DNA from: an uncultured Lachnospiraceae bacterium
Lineage (GTDB): Bacteria > Bacillota > Clostridia > Lachnospirales > Lachnospiraceae
Direction: 5' to 3'
NCBI GenBank assembly: GCA_910586405.1
Contig: CAJUII010000044.1
Coordinates: 18,101 to 25,709 of the forward strand
DNA: 7,609 nt
Below, piece after piece: positions 1-5,311 of this stretch. Positions within the stretch are counted from its first letter, which is position 1, and every line of letters begins with the position of its first letter. Both the position numbers and the translations under genes were made by a program. A model generated the notes under the pieces. The model had not been told where the DNA came from. It did not search any database and saw only the letters and a list, made by a program, of their open reading frames with translations.

Positions 1-35
1 CATAAAACAAGCAGAGGAACCAACTGGTCCTCTGC
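1..35 (-). terminator. Intrinsic terminator downstream of trmL
   Basis: Read on the minus strand, GCAGAGGA (35-28) pairs with TCCTCTGC (18-11). Two further G-C pairs across a one-base bulge close an AGTT loop. The stem is followed at once by TTGTTTTATG at the window edge. It starts about 12 bases after the trmL stop codon, so it is well placed to end the minus-strand transcript. The T-tract is interrupted by one G, and the window edge hides anything beyond. Confidence 0.82.
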
Positions 36-47
36 TCGTCTCGTGTA

Positions 48-554
48 TCACATTTTCCATTCTTTGTGATGCAGTGCCCCCTCCATCTGCATTCCAGCAA
101 ACTGCTGTTGTCTCAATGCCTCATAGAGCACAATGCTGACGCTGTTGGACAGATTCAGGCTTCTGATCTTGTCCAGCATTGGAATACGAATGCAGTTCTC
201 TTCGTGTTCTACCAAGATCTCCTCTGGAATCCCTGCACTTTCTTTTCCAAACATTATGTAATCGTCCGCATCATAATGTACCTTTGTGTAGATTGTCTTT
301 GCTTTGGTCGTCGCCATCCAGAGCTTTGCCCGCGGGTTACATGCGAGGTTCTTTTCGACAAACTCATCATAATTCATGTAGCGCCGCACATCGAGATGTT
401 CCCAGTAATCCATCCCCGCTCGGCGAAGCTCCTTCCCCGTGAGGCGAAAGCCTAATGGCTCTATCAAATGCAGCACAGTCCCCGTCGCGACACAGGTACG
501 TCCTATATTTCCAGTATTTGCCGGAATCTCCGGCTGATGTAGTACTATATTCAT
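48..554 (-). CDS. trmL: tRNA (cytidine/uridine-34 2'-O)-methyltransferase TrmL (SPOUT family)
   Basis: This 168-residue protein has the length and full motif set of TrmL/YibK, the SAM-dependent enzyme that 2'-O-methylates the wobble nucleotide of leucine tRNAs in the cytoplasm. Motif 1 is visible as PANTGNIGRT (residues 11-20), motif 2 as FGKESAGIPEE (102-112), and motif 3 as IRIPML followed by SLNLSNSVSIVLYE (122-145). Together these make the trefoil-knot cofactor site of SPOUT methyltransferases. Residues past about 150 form a short variable tail. The start at 554 follows a moderate GGGTGA ribosome site about 6-7 bases away, and the protein begins exactly at the conserved MNIVLHQPEIP. It is the last gene of the minus-strand run and is followed by a terminator. 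A gap of 109 bases separates it from the aminotransferase gene, so it may be co-transcribed or use its own weak promoter. Assignment to TrmL rather than another SPOUT enzyme rests on size and the N-terminal motif. Confidence 0.95.
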   Translation of the reverse strand: MNIVLHQPEIPANTGNIGRTCVATGTVLHLIEPLGFRLTGKELRRAGMDYWEHLDVRRYMNYDEFVEKNLACNPRAKLWMATTKAKTIYTKVHYDADDYIMFGKESAGIPEEILVEHEENCIRIPMLDKIRSLNLSNSVSIVLYEALRQQQFAGMQMEGALHHKEWKM

Positions 555-612
555 GCTGATTCACCCGCTTGTCTATACAGCTTTCCACCGCTCACATTGC
601 TTTCGTGTGTTG

Positions 613-641
613 ATCGTATGTAATTCAAAATAAATGAGCAA
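613..641 (-). promoter_or_regulatory. Possible trmL promoter
   Basis: On the minus strand TTGCTC (641-636) and TACGAT (618-613) are separated by 17 bases, about 60 bases upstream of the trmL start codon. Each box matches the housekeeping consensus only partly (3/6 and 4/6), so this is a weak candidate. Its -35 box touches the palindrome at 641-656. Confidence 0.28.
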
Positions 642-656
642 ACTGTCCCGACAGTT
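641..656. repeat. Inverted repeat between aminotransferase and trmL (operator or weak terminator)
   Basis: AACTGTC (641-647) and GACAGTT (650-656) are exact inverted copies with a 2-base centre. On the minus strand this hairpin begins 8 bases past the aminotransferase stop codon and is followed by a T-rich but interrupted stretch, so it would be at best a weak terminator. A further ACAGT on its aminotransferase-proximal side can compete for the same arm. Its position next to the candidate trmL -35 box also fits a protein-binding operator. The sequence does not decide between these. Confidence 0.35.
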
Positions 657-663
657 GACTGTT

Positions 664-1830
664 TTATTTCAACTTCTCCACAAAACGCCCTAAACGCCCC
701 ATTGCCACTTTGAGCTTCTCCAGGGAATATGCATAGGAAATGCGCAAAAATCCCTCACCGCTGTCTCCAAACGCATTTCCCGGCACGACCGCAAGCTTTT
801 CTTCGTGCAGAAGTTTAGAGGAAAATTCGTCGCTCGTCATGCCAAACTGCTTCACACAGGGAAACATATAAAACGCGCCAAACGGCTCAAAGCACTCCAG
901 CCCCATCTCCTTGAAAGCATTCAGCAGATAGCGGCGGCGCTGATTGTAGGATTCCCGCATCATCTGGACATCCCCGTCACCGTTTTTCAGCGCATCAATT
1001 GCCGCATACTGTGAGGTTGTCGGTGCACACATGATGCAGAACTGATGAATTTTGTACATCTGTTCTATGATCTGGTTCGGTCCGCACGCATAGCCAAGTC
1101 TCCAGCCTGTCATTGCATAAGATTTCGAGAATCCGTTGATCAGTACCGTCCGCTCCCACATGCCAGGGATATTAGCGATAGATACGTGCTGTTCTGTATA
1201 GCACAGCTCTGCGTAAATCTCGTCGGAAAGCACAAAAATATCATGCTTTTCAATGACTTTTGCAATCTCCTCCAAATCTTTCCTCTCCATGATCGCCCCC
1301 GTCGGATTATTGGGAAATGGCAAAATGAGCACCTTGGTCCGGTCTGTGATCGCCGCCTCAAGCTCTGCTGCCGTCAGTCGAAACTGATTCTCATTTTTCA
1401 GTTCAATGATCACTGGTTTCGCGCCAGCCAAAATAGCACATGGCTCATACGAGACATAACTCGGCTGCGGAATGATAACTTCATCCCCGGGGTCTACCAT
1501 AGCGCGCAGTGCAATGTCAATCGCCTCTGAGCCGCCAACCGTCACCAGAATGCCATTCTTTGGATCATAGCTTAGGTCAAAGCGCCTGTTGAGATAGCGG
1601 TTGATCTCCTCACGCAGCTCCATAAGCCCTGCGTTTGCCGTATAAAAAGTACACCCTTTCTCAAGGGAATAGATCCCCTCATCCCGAATATGCCACGGGG
1701 TCTCAAAGTCCGGTTCGCCGACGCCAAGCGAGATGACATTTGGGTCATTCATCTCACTCACGATATCAAAATATTTGCGGATGCCAGAGGGCTTGATCTC
1801 TACGATTGTCTTTGATAAAGGATTTCTCAT
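664..1830 (-). CDS. Pyridoxal-phosphate-dependent aminotransferase, class I (aspartate/aromatic type)
   Basis: This 388-residue protein has the length and motifs of fold-type I aminotransferases, which move an amino group between an amino acid and a 2-oxo acid in the cytoplasm. The N-terminal SLGVGEPDFETP lies at 34-45, and the cofactor-site GGSEAIDIAL at 99-108. PFPNNPTGAI (171-180) carries the Asn that contacts the PLP ring oxygen. SDEIY (202-206) carries the Asp that binds the pyridine nitrogen. FSKSYAMTGWRLGY (234-247) holds the Schiff-base lysine, K236. FLRISYA (361-367) carries the Arg (R363) that binds the substrate carboxylate. The catalytic set is complete, so it should be active. 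It resembles the PatA/AspC-like subgroup, but the amino acid specificity cannot be read from motifs. Its ATG overlaps the stop codon of the Lrp gene (ATGA, 1827-1830), with AGGTGA just upstream, so it is translationally coupled and probably controlled by or with that regulator. Confidence 0.93.
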   Translation of the reverse strand: MRNPLSKTIVEIKPSGIRKYFDIVSEMNDPNVISLGVGEPDFETPWHIRDEGIYSLEKGCTFYTANAGLMELREEINRYLNRRFDLSYDPKNGILVTVGGSEAIDIALRAMVDPGDEVIIPQPSYVSYEPCAILAGAKPVIIELKNENQFRLTAAELEAAITDRTKVLILPFPNNPTGAIMERKDLEEIAKVIEKHDIFVLSDEIYAELCYTEQHVSIANIPGMWERTVLINGFSKSYAMTGWRLGYACGPNQIIEQMYKIHQFCIMCAPTTSQYAAIDALKNGDGDVQMMRESYNQRRRYLLNAFKEMGLECFEPFGAFYMFPCVKQFGMTSDEFSSKLLHEEKLAVVPGNAFGDSGEGFLRISYAYSLEKLKVAMGRLGRFVEKLK

Positions 1831-2309
1831 GGCGTCACCTGCATCCTTTCATCCAATTCTTTCTTGTCCAGAATCGTACCGTGGTCCTTGTACTTTTTCA
1901 GGATAAAATGCGTCGCTGTGCTGATGACCGTCTCAAGGGTAGACAACTTATCTGATACAAAATTTGACACTTCCTTGAGCGTCTTGCCTTCAAGGCTGAC
2001 AAGCAAATCATATCCGCCTGAGATCAGATAGACTGCATGTACTTCCGGGTATTTGTAGATGCGCTCGGCGATGCTGTCAAAACCCTTTCCGCGCTGGGGC
2101 GTCACACGTACTTCAATCAGTGCATTCACCTTCTCCACAGAGGTTTTTTCCCAGTCTATCAATGTGTGATATCCGCAGATAATGCCCTCTTTCTCCATCT
2201 GTTCCATCTCATTGACAATGTCTGTTTCCTCCATGCCTAAAATCACTGCAAGCTCGTGCAGATCAATTCTGCTGTTCTTCTCTATAATCGATAAAATCTG
2301 TTCTCTCAT
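1827..2309 (-). CDS. Lrp/AsnC-family transcriptional regulator
   Basis: This 160-residue protein has the two-part build of feast/famine regulators. An N-terminal winged helix-turn-helix (about 3-52) runs from REQILSIIEKN through LHELAVILGM to the EKEGIICGYHTLID wing. A C-terminal RAM effector-binding domain (about 62-140) contains VNALIEVRVTP, YPEVHAVYLISGGYDLLV and ISTATHFILKKYK. The GGYDLLV glycine turn is the usual dimer and amino-acid-binding region. Family members bind DNA as dimers or octamers and respond to amino acids. The HTH lacks the common TSVSRRI-type recognition helix and has METDIV-like residues (about 26-33), so its operator is not predictable. GGAGG lies 7 bases before the start, inside the end of the HypE-like gene. 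Both ends overlap the neighbouring genes by 4 bases. Sitting directly before an aminotransferase gene suggests it senses a substrate or product of that enzyme; this is inference. Confidence 0.93.
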   Translation of the reverse strand: MREQILSIIEKNSRIDLHELAVILGMEETDIVNEMEQMEKEGIICGYHTLIDWEKTSVEKVNALIEVRVTPQRGKGFDSIAERIYKYPEVHAVYLISGGYDLLVSLEGKTLKEVSNFVSDKLSTLETVISTATHFILKKYKDHGTILDKKELDERMQVTP

Positions 2310-3370
2310 TTCTCTTCCTCCATTGATTCCATCTTTACTATTTTTCCCGTGTCTCCACTGGACACATACGCGCGGTAACGGAAGATTTCATCCCCATTTG
2401 CGGGTTCCAGAAATCTCGATTCCTCCCCATGACGTATGATGCGGTCATTTCCCGATGTCGTGCGCCCGATCACCGCCGCAGGCACACCGGCCTCCTCCAG
2501 CGCACGCACCAGCTCTCCGCCGTTTGCCGCCACAATCAGCAAACTTCCGCCCGCCATCAATTCATACGGATTTAAATCAAAATATTCGCACACCTCTATT
2601 GTCTCCTGCCTCACAGGTATGCGCTTTAAGTCTGCGACCAGTCCAACGCCATTCTCCGCTGCCAGCTGCCAGAGTCCTCCAAACACACCGCCCTCCCGCA
2701 TCGCCAACAGATAATCTGCGCCGGACTTCACGGCGGTAGCAGCCTCCGGCGCGACAGATAAATATTTGTAAAAACCGCCCGCTGTATCCACAAGGTCCGA
2801 CGGGTATCTGCCGCAGAGCTGTTCGCGGCTTCCCTCTGCTATAATCGCCGTTCCTTCAAGTCCCAGCCACTTCGTCATCACAATGTCCCTGTCAGCCGCT
2901 GTCTGTCTCTTCATAGGCACTGGACCGCTCTCTGAACGATTTTCGAGACCTGCGCTGATCACGCAGGTCGCCACAGCCTCCGTGACCATCGGAAGCACCT
3001 GGACATTGCAGCCCAGTATGGGAATCCCCGTCTCCTCTGCCTGCTCTGCGGCTGCCTGCATTATTGTGCGGACTTTGATCTCGCGGAGCTTCTCAGGAAC
3101 CAGCAGTGTGATACTGGCATACGCATCGAACAACCCGGACGCTGCGCCGTTGGCACAGCAGGCTATCACATGGTTGGTCGCCGCCAGATATGCCCGCGCG
3201 GCTGTCTGCTGATCTGTGCCAAACGCAAGCGCCTGTCCAGACAAGACGCCAGCACAGTCCCCGTTCCCTGCCAAAACGGCGCAGTCTGCCCTCAGTCCTG
3301 CGCCATTTGCCTTCACTACTTTTATGACAGAGCGCTCATAGATGCTCTCTGTCAGTTTTCCGCACTTCAT
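2306..3370 (-). CDS. HypE/AIR-synthase-like protein (PurM-fold), divergent in the ATP-binding half
   Basis: This 354-residue protein begins MKCGKLTESI, like the clostridial proteins annotated as hydrogenase maturation factor HypE or AIR-synthase-related (PurM/ThiL/SelD superfamily). The C-terminal half is well preserved: DIVMTKWLGLEGTAIIAEG (162-180), REGGVFGGLWQLAAENGVGLV (225-245), IPVRQETIEVCEYFDLNPYELMAGGSLLIV (251-280). The N-terminal half is degenerate. Where relatives known to me have GIGEDC, STDP, NDIA and GGHTEVT acidic or polar motifs for Mg-ATP, this protein has GLRADC (25-30), LSGQ (43-46), NHVIACC (66-72) and GCNVQVL (120-126). It also lacks the C-terminal PRxC cysteine tail of true HypE, and no hydrogenase or other hyp gene is in view. 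It may be an inactive or repurposed family member. The start at 3370 has a GGGGGACGG site. It is tightly coupled to the Lrp gene and 44 bases downstream of the VanW gene. Confidence 0.82.
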   Translation of the reverse strand: MKCGKLTESIYERSVIKVVKANGAGLRADCAVLAGNGDCAGVLSGQALAFGTDQQTAARAYLAATNHVIACCANGAASGLFDAYASITLLVPEKLREIKVRTIMQAAAEQAEETGIPILGCNVQVLPMVTEAVATCVISAGLENRSESGPVPMKRQTAADRDIVMTKWLGLEGTAIIAEGSREQLCGRYPSDLVDTAGGFYKYLSVAPEAATAVKSGADYLLAMREGGVFGGLWQLAAENGVGLVADLKRIPVRQETIEVCEYFDLNPYELMAGGSLLIVAANGGELVRALEEAGVPAAVIGRTTSGNDRIIRHGEESRFLEPANGDEIFRYRAYVSSGDTGKIVKMESMEEEK

Positions 3371-3390
3371 AATCCGTCCCCCATTCGCAG

Positions 3391-3413
3391 CAAACCGCTG
3401 ACACGGCAGTTTG
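3391..3413 (-). other. Bulged hairpin between the VanW-family gene and the HypE-like gene
   Basis: CAAA (3391-3394) pairs with TTTG (3410-3413), and CCG (3395-3397) with CGG (3404-3406), leaving a 3-base bulge and a 6-base loop. It lies directly after the VanW stop codon. No T-tract follows in the minus-strand direction, so it does not look like a terminator. It could act as an mRNA processing or stabilising structure within the operon. Confidence 0.3.
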
Positions 3414-3414
3414 T

Positions 3415-5016
3415 TTATGGCTCTGCCTGCTGTTCTGCCAGTGCCTGCTGCTCTAAGATCTGCTGCTGCAACTGTGCCTGCTGTTCCAATAGCTGCTGTT
3501 GCTGTAATGCCTGATAGTATGCTTCAAGATCTGCTTGCTGCTGGGCTGCTGCTGCCATCTCCGCTTTGATCGCTGCCGCTTCCGCCTTGCAGGTATCAAT
3601 ACTGCCCGATGCCACCGCCGCGTTGATGCGCTCAGCATACACAGGATTATCCGTATTGACACCCACCACTGCCGAGCGCGGCGACACTTTGTAAGAACTC
3701 TTATTGATAACCTCACGGCTCACTTCGACACCGTTCTCCTCGACTATCTTCCACAGTTGTGCCGTATATCCCACATGCGCCGATTCCACACTGATGTATC
3801 CTACACCCTGACCGGAAGTCGGCGTGATGATCTCATGGTCAGGATGTGTCGTTGAGAGCGTCTCACTCTCATAGCGCACCACATGTCCCGGATCTCTCTG
3901 GTCCACGCCATAGATTGTAAACGTGATTTGCTTTCCTTCCGTAACGCCTTCTATGTAAATCGGATTCTCCCAAGTATTGACAAAACGAAAATCCTTTCCA
4001 GAAGATTCCGCGATCGCCGCATCCATAGACGGCTTCACATAGGCAATAATCATCGAGTGATTATGCCGTTCTGTCACCTCAAGCTCTGACAGAAGAACCG
4101 CATTGTACAGCGTCGTCGAAACCTGACAGATTCCGCCGCCAAGACTGTCAACCACCTTACCGTTCATATAAGACCCCGCCGGATAATAACCGTTCGCCTC
4201 CGTAAAAGGCTTGATCGTGTCATACGTCGAAAATTCATCCCCCGGATACAACAGCGTGCCATTGATCAGACGGGCACCGTTCTCAATATTTTTGCAGCGC
4301 GATGAACTGCTGGTTGAATAACTTGTCGTAAATGTGCCGAGAACATCTGTCATTTTCTGTAGCTCCTCAACACTCCCTTTGGGTTCCGACACATCAATCG
4401 CAAGGTCAATCGAAGCATCCTGATAATTCCATCCGCTCGTGATGTACTCATAGATTTGATTCAGGGACTCCTCGATATTGACCCGCTCGCCCGCCTGCCC
4501 TTCCTCTATGACAAACTGTCCATCAATCCTTGTGATCGTATTGTTCACTGACGGAACATCATACTCCGCGCACTGTTCCTCGAGCACGGTCTTGATCAGG
4601 TCCCTGTCAAGCGCCAATTTTAGCTCATAGACCTTGTTCCCATGCTTTAAATCCTGCATGGCTTTGTATCGCCTCACAATATTTCCCTTTTTGCCAAGTG
4701 CGGCTGCTGCGTCGATGTCGGACTCATTGACCCATGTAAGCCCCAAATCACCTGCCATCACAGACACATAATGATCACCGACAGCGCCAAATGTTATATT
4801 TTTTTGTTTCAGTTCTTCCACAAATGCGCCGACCGAAGCCTTCGCTTCCTCGGCGGTCATCCCGGCAAGACTCATCTCGCCCATGTACACACCCTCGAGT
4901 ATCGCATCATCATCCGATGCCGCCGCTGCACGGTTCGGCAGAAATACCCCTGCGCATAGCATGGACAGCAAGATTGCCAACGCCATCGTTCCAATTCGTC
5001 TACCTGATTTACCCAT
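3415..5016 (-). CDS. Secreted VanW-family protein with G5-like domain and glutamine-rich tail
   Basis: This is a 533-residue exported protein. A basic N-terminus (MGKSGRR), a hydrophobic core and an AAAA/S site near residue 33-34 form a signal peptide; no LPxTG or lipobox is seen. Residues about 45-210 hold two weak repeats like the peptidoglycan-binding module usual before VanW domains (LGLTWVNESDID at 91-102; RIDGQFVIEEGQAGERVN at 163-180). The VanW domain spans about 225-372, with LLYPGDEFSTYDTI (255-268), GGGICQVSTTLYNA (293-306, Cys297) and ERHNHSM (316-322, His318 and His320). A G5-like strand region follows (about 376-452). The tail from 472 is Ala/Glu/Gln-rich with LEQQA-type units. 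Such proteins act at the cell wall, but their chemistry is unknown. The name comes from vancomycin clusters and does not imply resistance here. GGAGG ends only 3 bases before the ATG and an in-frame stop lies just upstream, so 5016 is the likeliest start; Met11 is the alternative. It probably heads the HypE-like/Lrp/aminotransferase operon. Confidence 0.92.
   Translation of the reverse strand: MGKSGRRIGTMALAILLSMLCAGVFLPNRAAAASDDDAILEGVYMGEMSLAGMTAEEAKASVGAFVEELKQKNITFGAVGDHYVSVMAGDLGLTWVNESDIDAAAALGKKGNIVRRYKAMQDLKHGNKVYELKLALDRDLIKTVLEEQCAEYDVPSVNNTITRIDGQFVIEEGQAGERVNIEESLNQIYEYITSGWNYQDASIDLAIDVSEPKGSVEELQKMTDVLGTFTTSYSTSSSSRCKNIENGARLINGTLLYPGDEFSTYDTIKPFTEANGYYPAGSYMNGKVVDSLGGGICQVSTTLYNAVLLSELEVTERHNHSMIIAYVKPSMDAAIAESSGKDFRFVNTWENPIYIEGVTEGKQITFTIYGVDQRDPGHVVRYESETLSTTHPDHEIITPTSGQGVGYISVESAHVGYTAQLWKIVEENGVEVSREVINKSSYKVSPRSAVVGVNTDNPVYAERINAAVASGSIDTCKAEAAAIKAEMAAAAQQQADLEAYYQALQQQQLLEQQAQLQQQILEQQALAEQQAEP
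3418..3562 (-). repeat. Low-complexity CAG-rich tract encoding the Gln-rich tail
   Basis: On the minus strand this stretch is dominated by CAG codons mixed with GCA, CTG/TTG and GAG. It encodes residues about 486-532 of the VanW-family protein, with runs of three to four glutamines and repeated LEQQA or AEQQA units. The unit copies are imperfect, so it is a degenerate rather than a clean microsatellite. The heptad-like spacing of Leu and Ile suggests a helical, possibly coiled-coil, C-terminus. Confidence 0.7.
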
Positions 5017-5060
5017 AAACCTCCACTCTGGTTACTGTTTTAGCAGGTATTCAACGCTGC

Positions 5061-5156
5061 TGTATAGACAGTCACCCACTTTGTTTCTCAATTTAGAAAT
5101 TATTCAGATTACTTTGCATTCCACTAAATAGTATGATATATTAAATTAGAAACCAA
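5061..5156 (-). promoter_or_regulatory. Candidate promoter region for the VanW-led operon
   Basis: Two weak minus-strand matches lie between the miniprotein gene and the VanW gene. One is TTGGTT (5156-5151), 17 bases, TACTAT (5133-5128), which overlaps the last codons of the miniprotein. The other is TTGAGA (5091-5086), 19 bases, TATACA (5066-5061). Neither is strong. No T-tailed hairpin is seen in 5017-5145, so read-through from the strong miniprotein promoter is also possible. Confidence 0.25.
5114..5142 (+). promoter_or_regulatory. Candidate promoter for the plus-strand membrane-anchored protein gene
   Basis: TTGCAT (5114-5119) and TATATT (5137-5142) are 17 bases apart; TATGAT (5132-5137) overlaps as an alternative -10. 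If used, transcription would start near 5149 and give a leader of about 140 bases that runs antisense to the entire miniprotein gene. A closer TATGAT at 5238-5243 has no matching -35 box. Confidence 0.35.
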
Positions 5157-5256
5157 TAACACTCACAGCTAATGGTACTACCATAGCCAATACTAAGATT
5201 ATTGCTATGACTGCTGCGATCTTACGCTGCGTTTTTTTATGATTCATATTCATCAT
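5146..5256 (-). CDS. 36-residue single-pass membrane miniprotein
   Basis: This small gene encodes MMNMNHKKTQRK, then a hydrophobic stretch (about 13-33: AAVIAIILVLAMVVPLAVSV), then IGF and a TAA stop. The basic N-terminus suggests a single membrane helix with the N-terminus inside. A strong ribosome site (AGGGGTG, 5270-5264) lies 7 bases before the ATG, and a near-consensus promoter lies directly upstream, so I judge it real despite its size. Met2 or Met4 could also be the start. Tiny proteins of this build (basic start, one helix with an internal MVVP-like kink) are common in Bacillota. Listeria Prli42 has a similar architecture, but I cannot claim homology. It lies 129 bases upstream of the VanW gene on the same strand and is divergent from the membrane-anchored plus-strand gene, with the two start codons 33 bases apart. 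Its function is unknown; a membrane regulator or adaptor is possible. Confidence 0.8.
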   Translation of the reverse strand: MMNMNHKKTQRKIAAVIAIILVLAMVVPLAVSVIGF

Positions 5257-5263
5257 GGCTGTT

Positions 5264-5270
5264 CACCCCT
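5264..5270 (-). promoter_or_regulatory. Ribosome binding site of the miniprotein gene
   Basis: AGGGGTG on the minus strand sits 7 bases from the ATG at 5256 and supports translation of this short gene. It lies about six bases from the opposing AAAGGA ribosome site (5276-5281) of the plus-strand gene. Confidence 0.75.
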
Positions 5271-5282
5271 TTTCGAAAGGAT

Positions 5283-5311
5283 ATTATATATGAATTTATT
5301 AATTTTTTCAA
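5283..5311 (-). promoter_or_regulatory. Strong promoter for the miniprotein gene, inside the start of the plus-strand gene
   Basis: TTGAAA (5311-5306), 17 bases (5305-5289), then TATAAT (5288-5283): a near-perfect housekeeping sigma factor promoter on the minus strand in AT-rich DNA. Transcription would begin around 5276, giving a leader of about 20 bases that includes the AGGGGTG site. The promoter covers the spacer, the start codon (5290) and the first seven codons of the opposing gene, so polymerase bound here should interfere with transcription through that gene's start. Confidence 0.75.

Noticed and set aside
571..582. 12-base match (TGTCTATACAGC) between the trmL upstream region and the reverse strand at 5061-5072
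   Set aside because: A few shared 12-base words are expected by chance in a window of this size, and the two sit at unrelated distances and orientations relative to their genes.
1045..1530. 161-codon open frame on the plus strand
   Set aside because: It lies wholly antisense to the aminotransferase gene, has no ribosome site, and its translation has a composition typical of a shadow frame.
2306..3370. Part of a hydrogenase maturation (hyp) operon
   Set aside because: No hydrogenase or other hyp gene is in view, the HypE cysteine tail is missing, and the ATP motifs are degenerate.
3415..5016. Vancomycin resistance determinant
   Set aside because: VanW-domain proteins are widespread and not themselves resistance genes. 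No vanHAX, vanS/R or related ligase gene is present.
5212..5238. Possible plus-strand terminator (GCTGCG repeats before seven or more T)
   Set aside because: The two GCTGCG copies are direct, not inverted; only a 3-pair stem can form. The T-run is the lysine codons of the miniprotein.
5207..5242. 11-codon leader-peptide-like frame on the plus strand ending near a T-run
   Set aside because: There is no ribosome site, no codon bias suggesting attenuation, and no alternative hairpins around it.
5239..5289. Upstream ATG extending the plus-strand membrane protein by 17 residues
   Set aside because: The strong AAAGGA site 8 bases before 5290 and the immediate start of the membrane helix favour 5290. 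The extension would overlap the miniprotein start and is His-rich and atypical.
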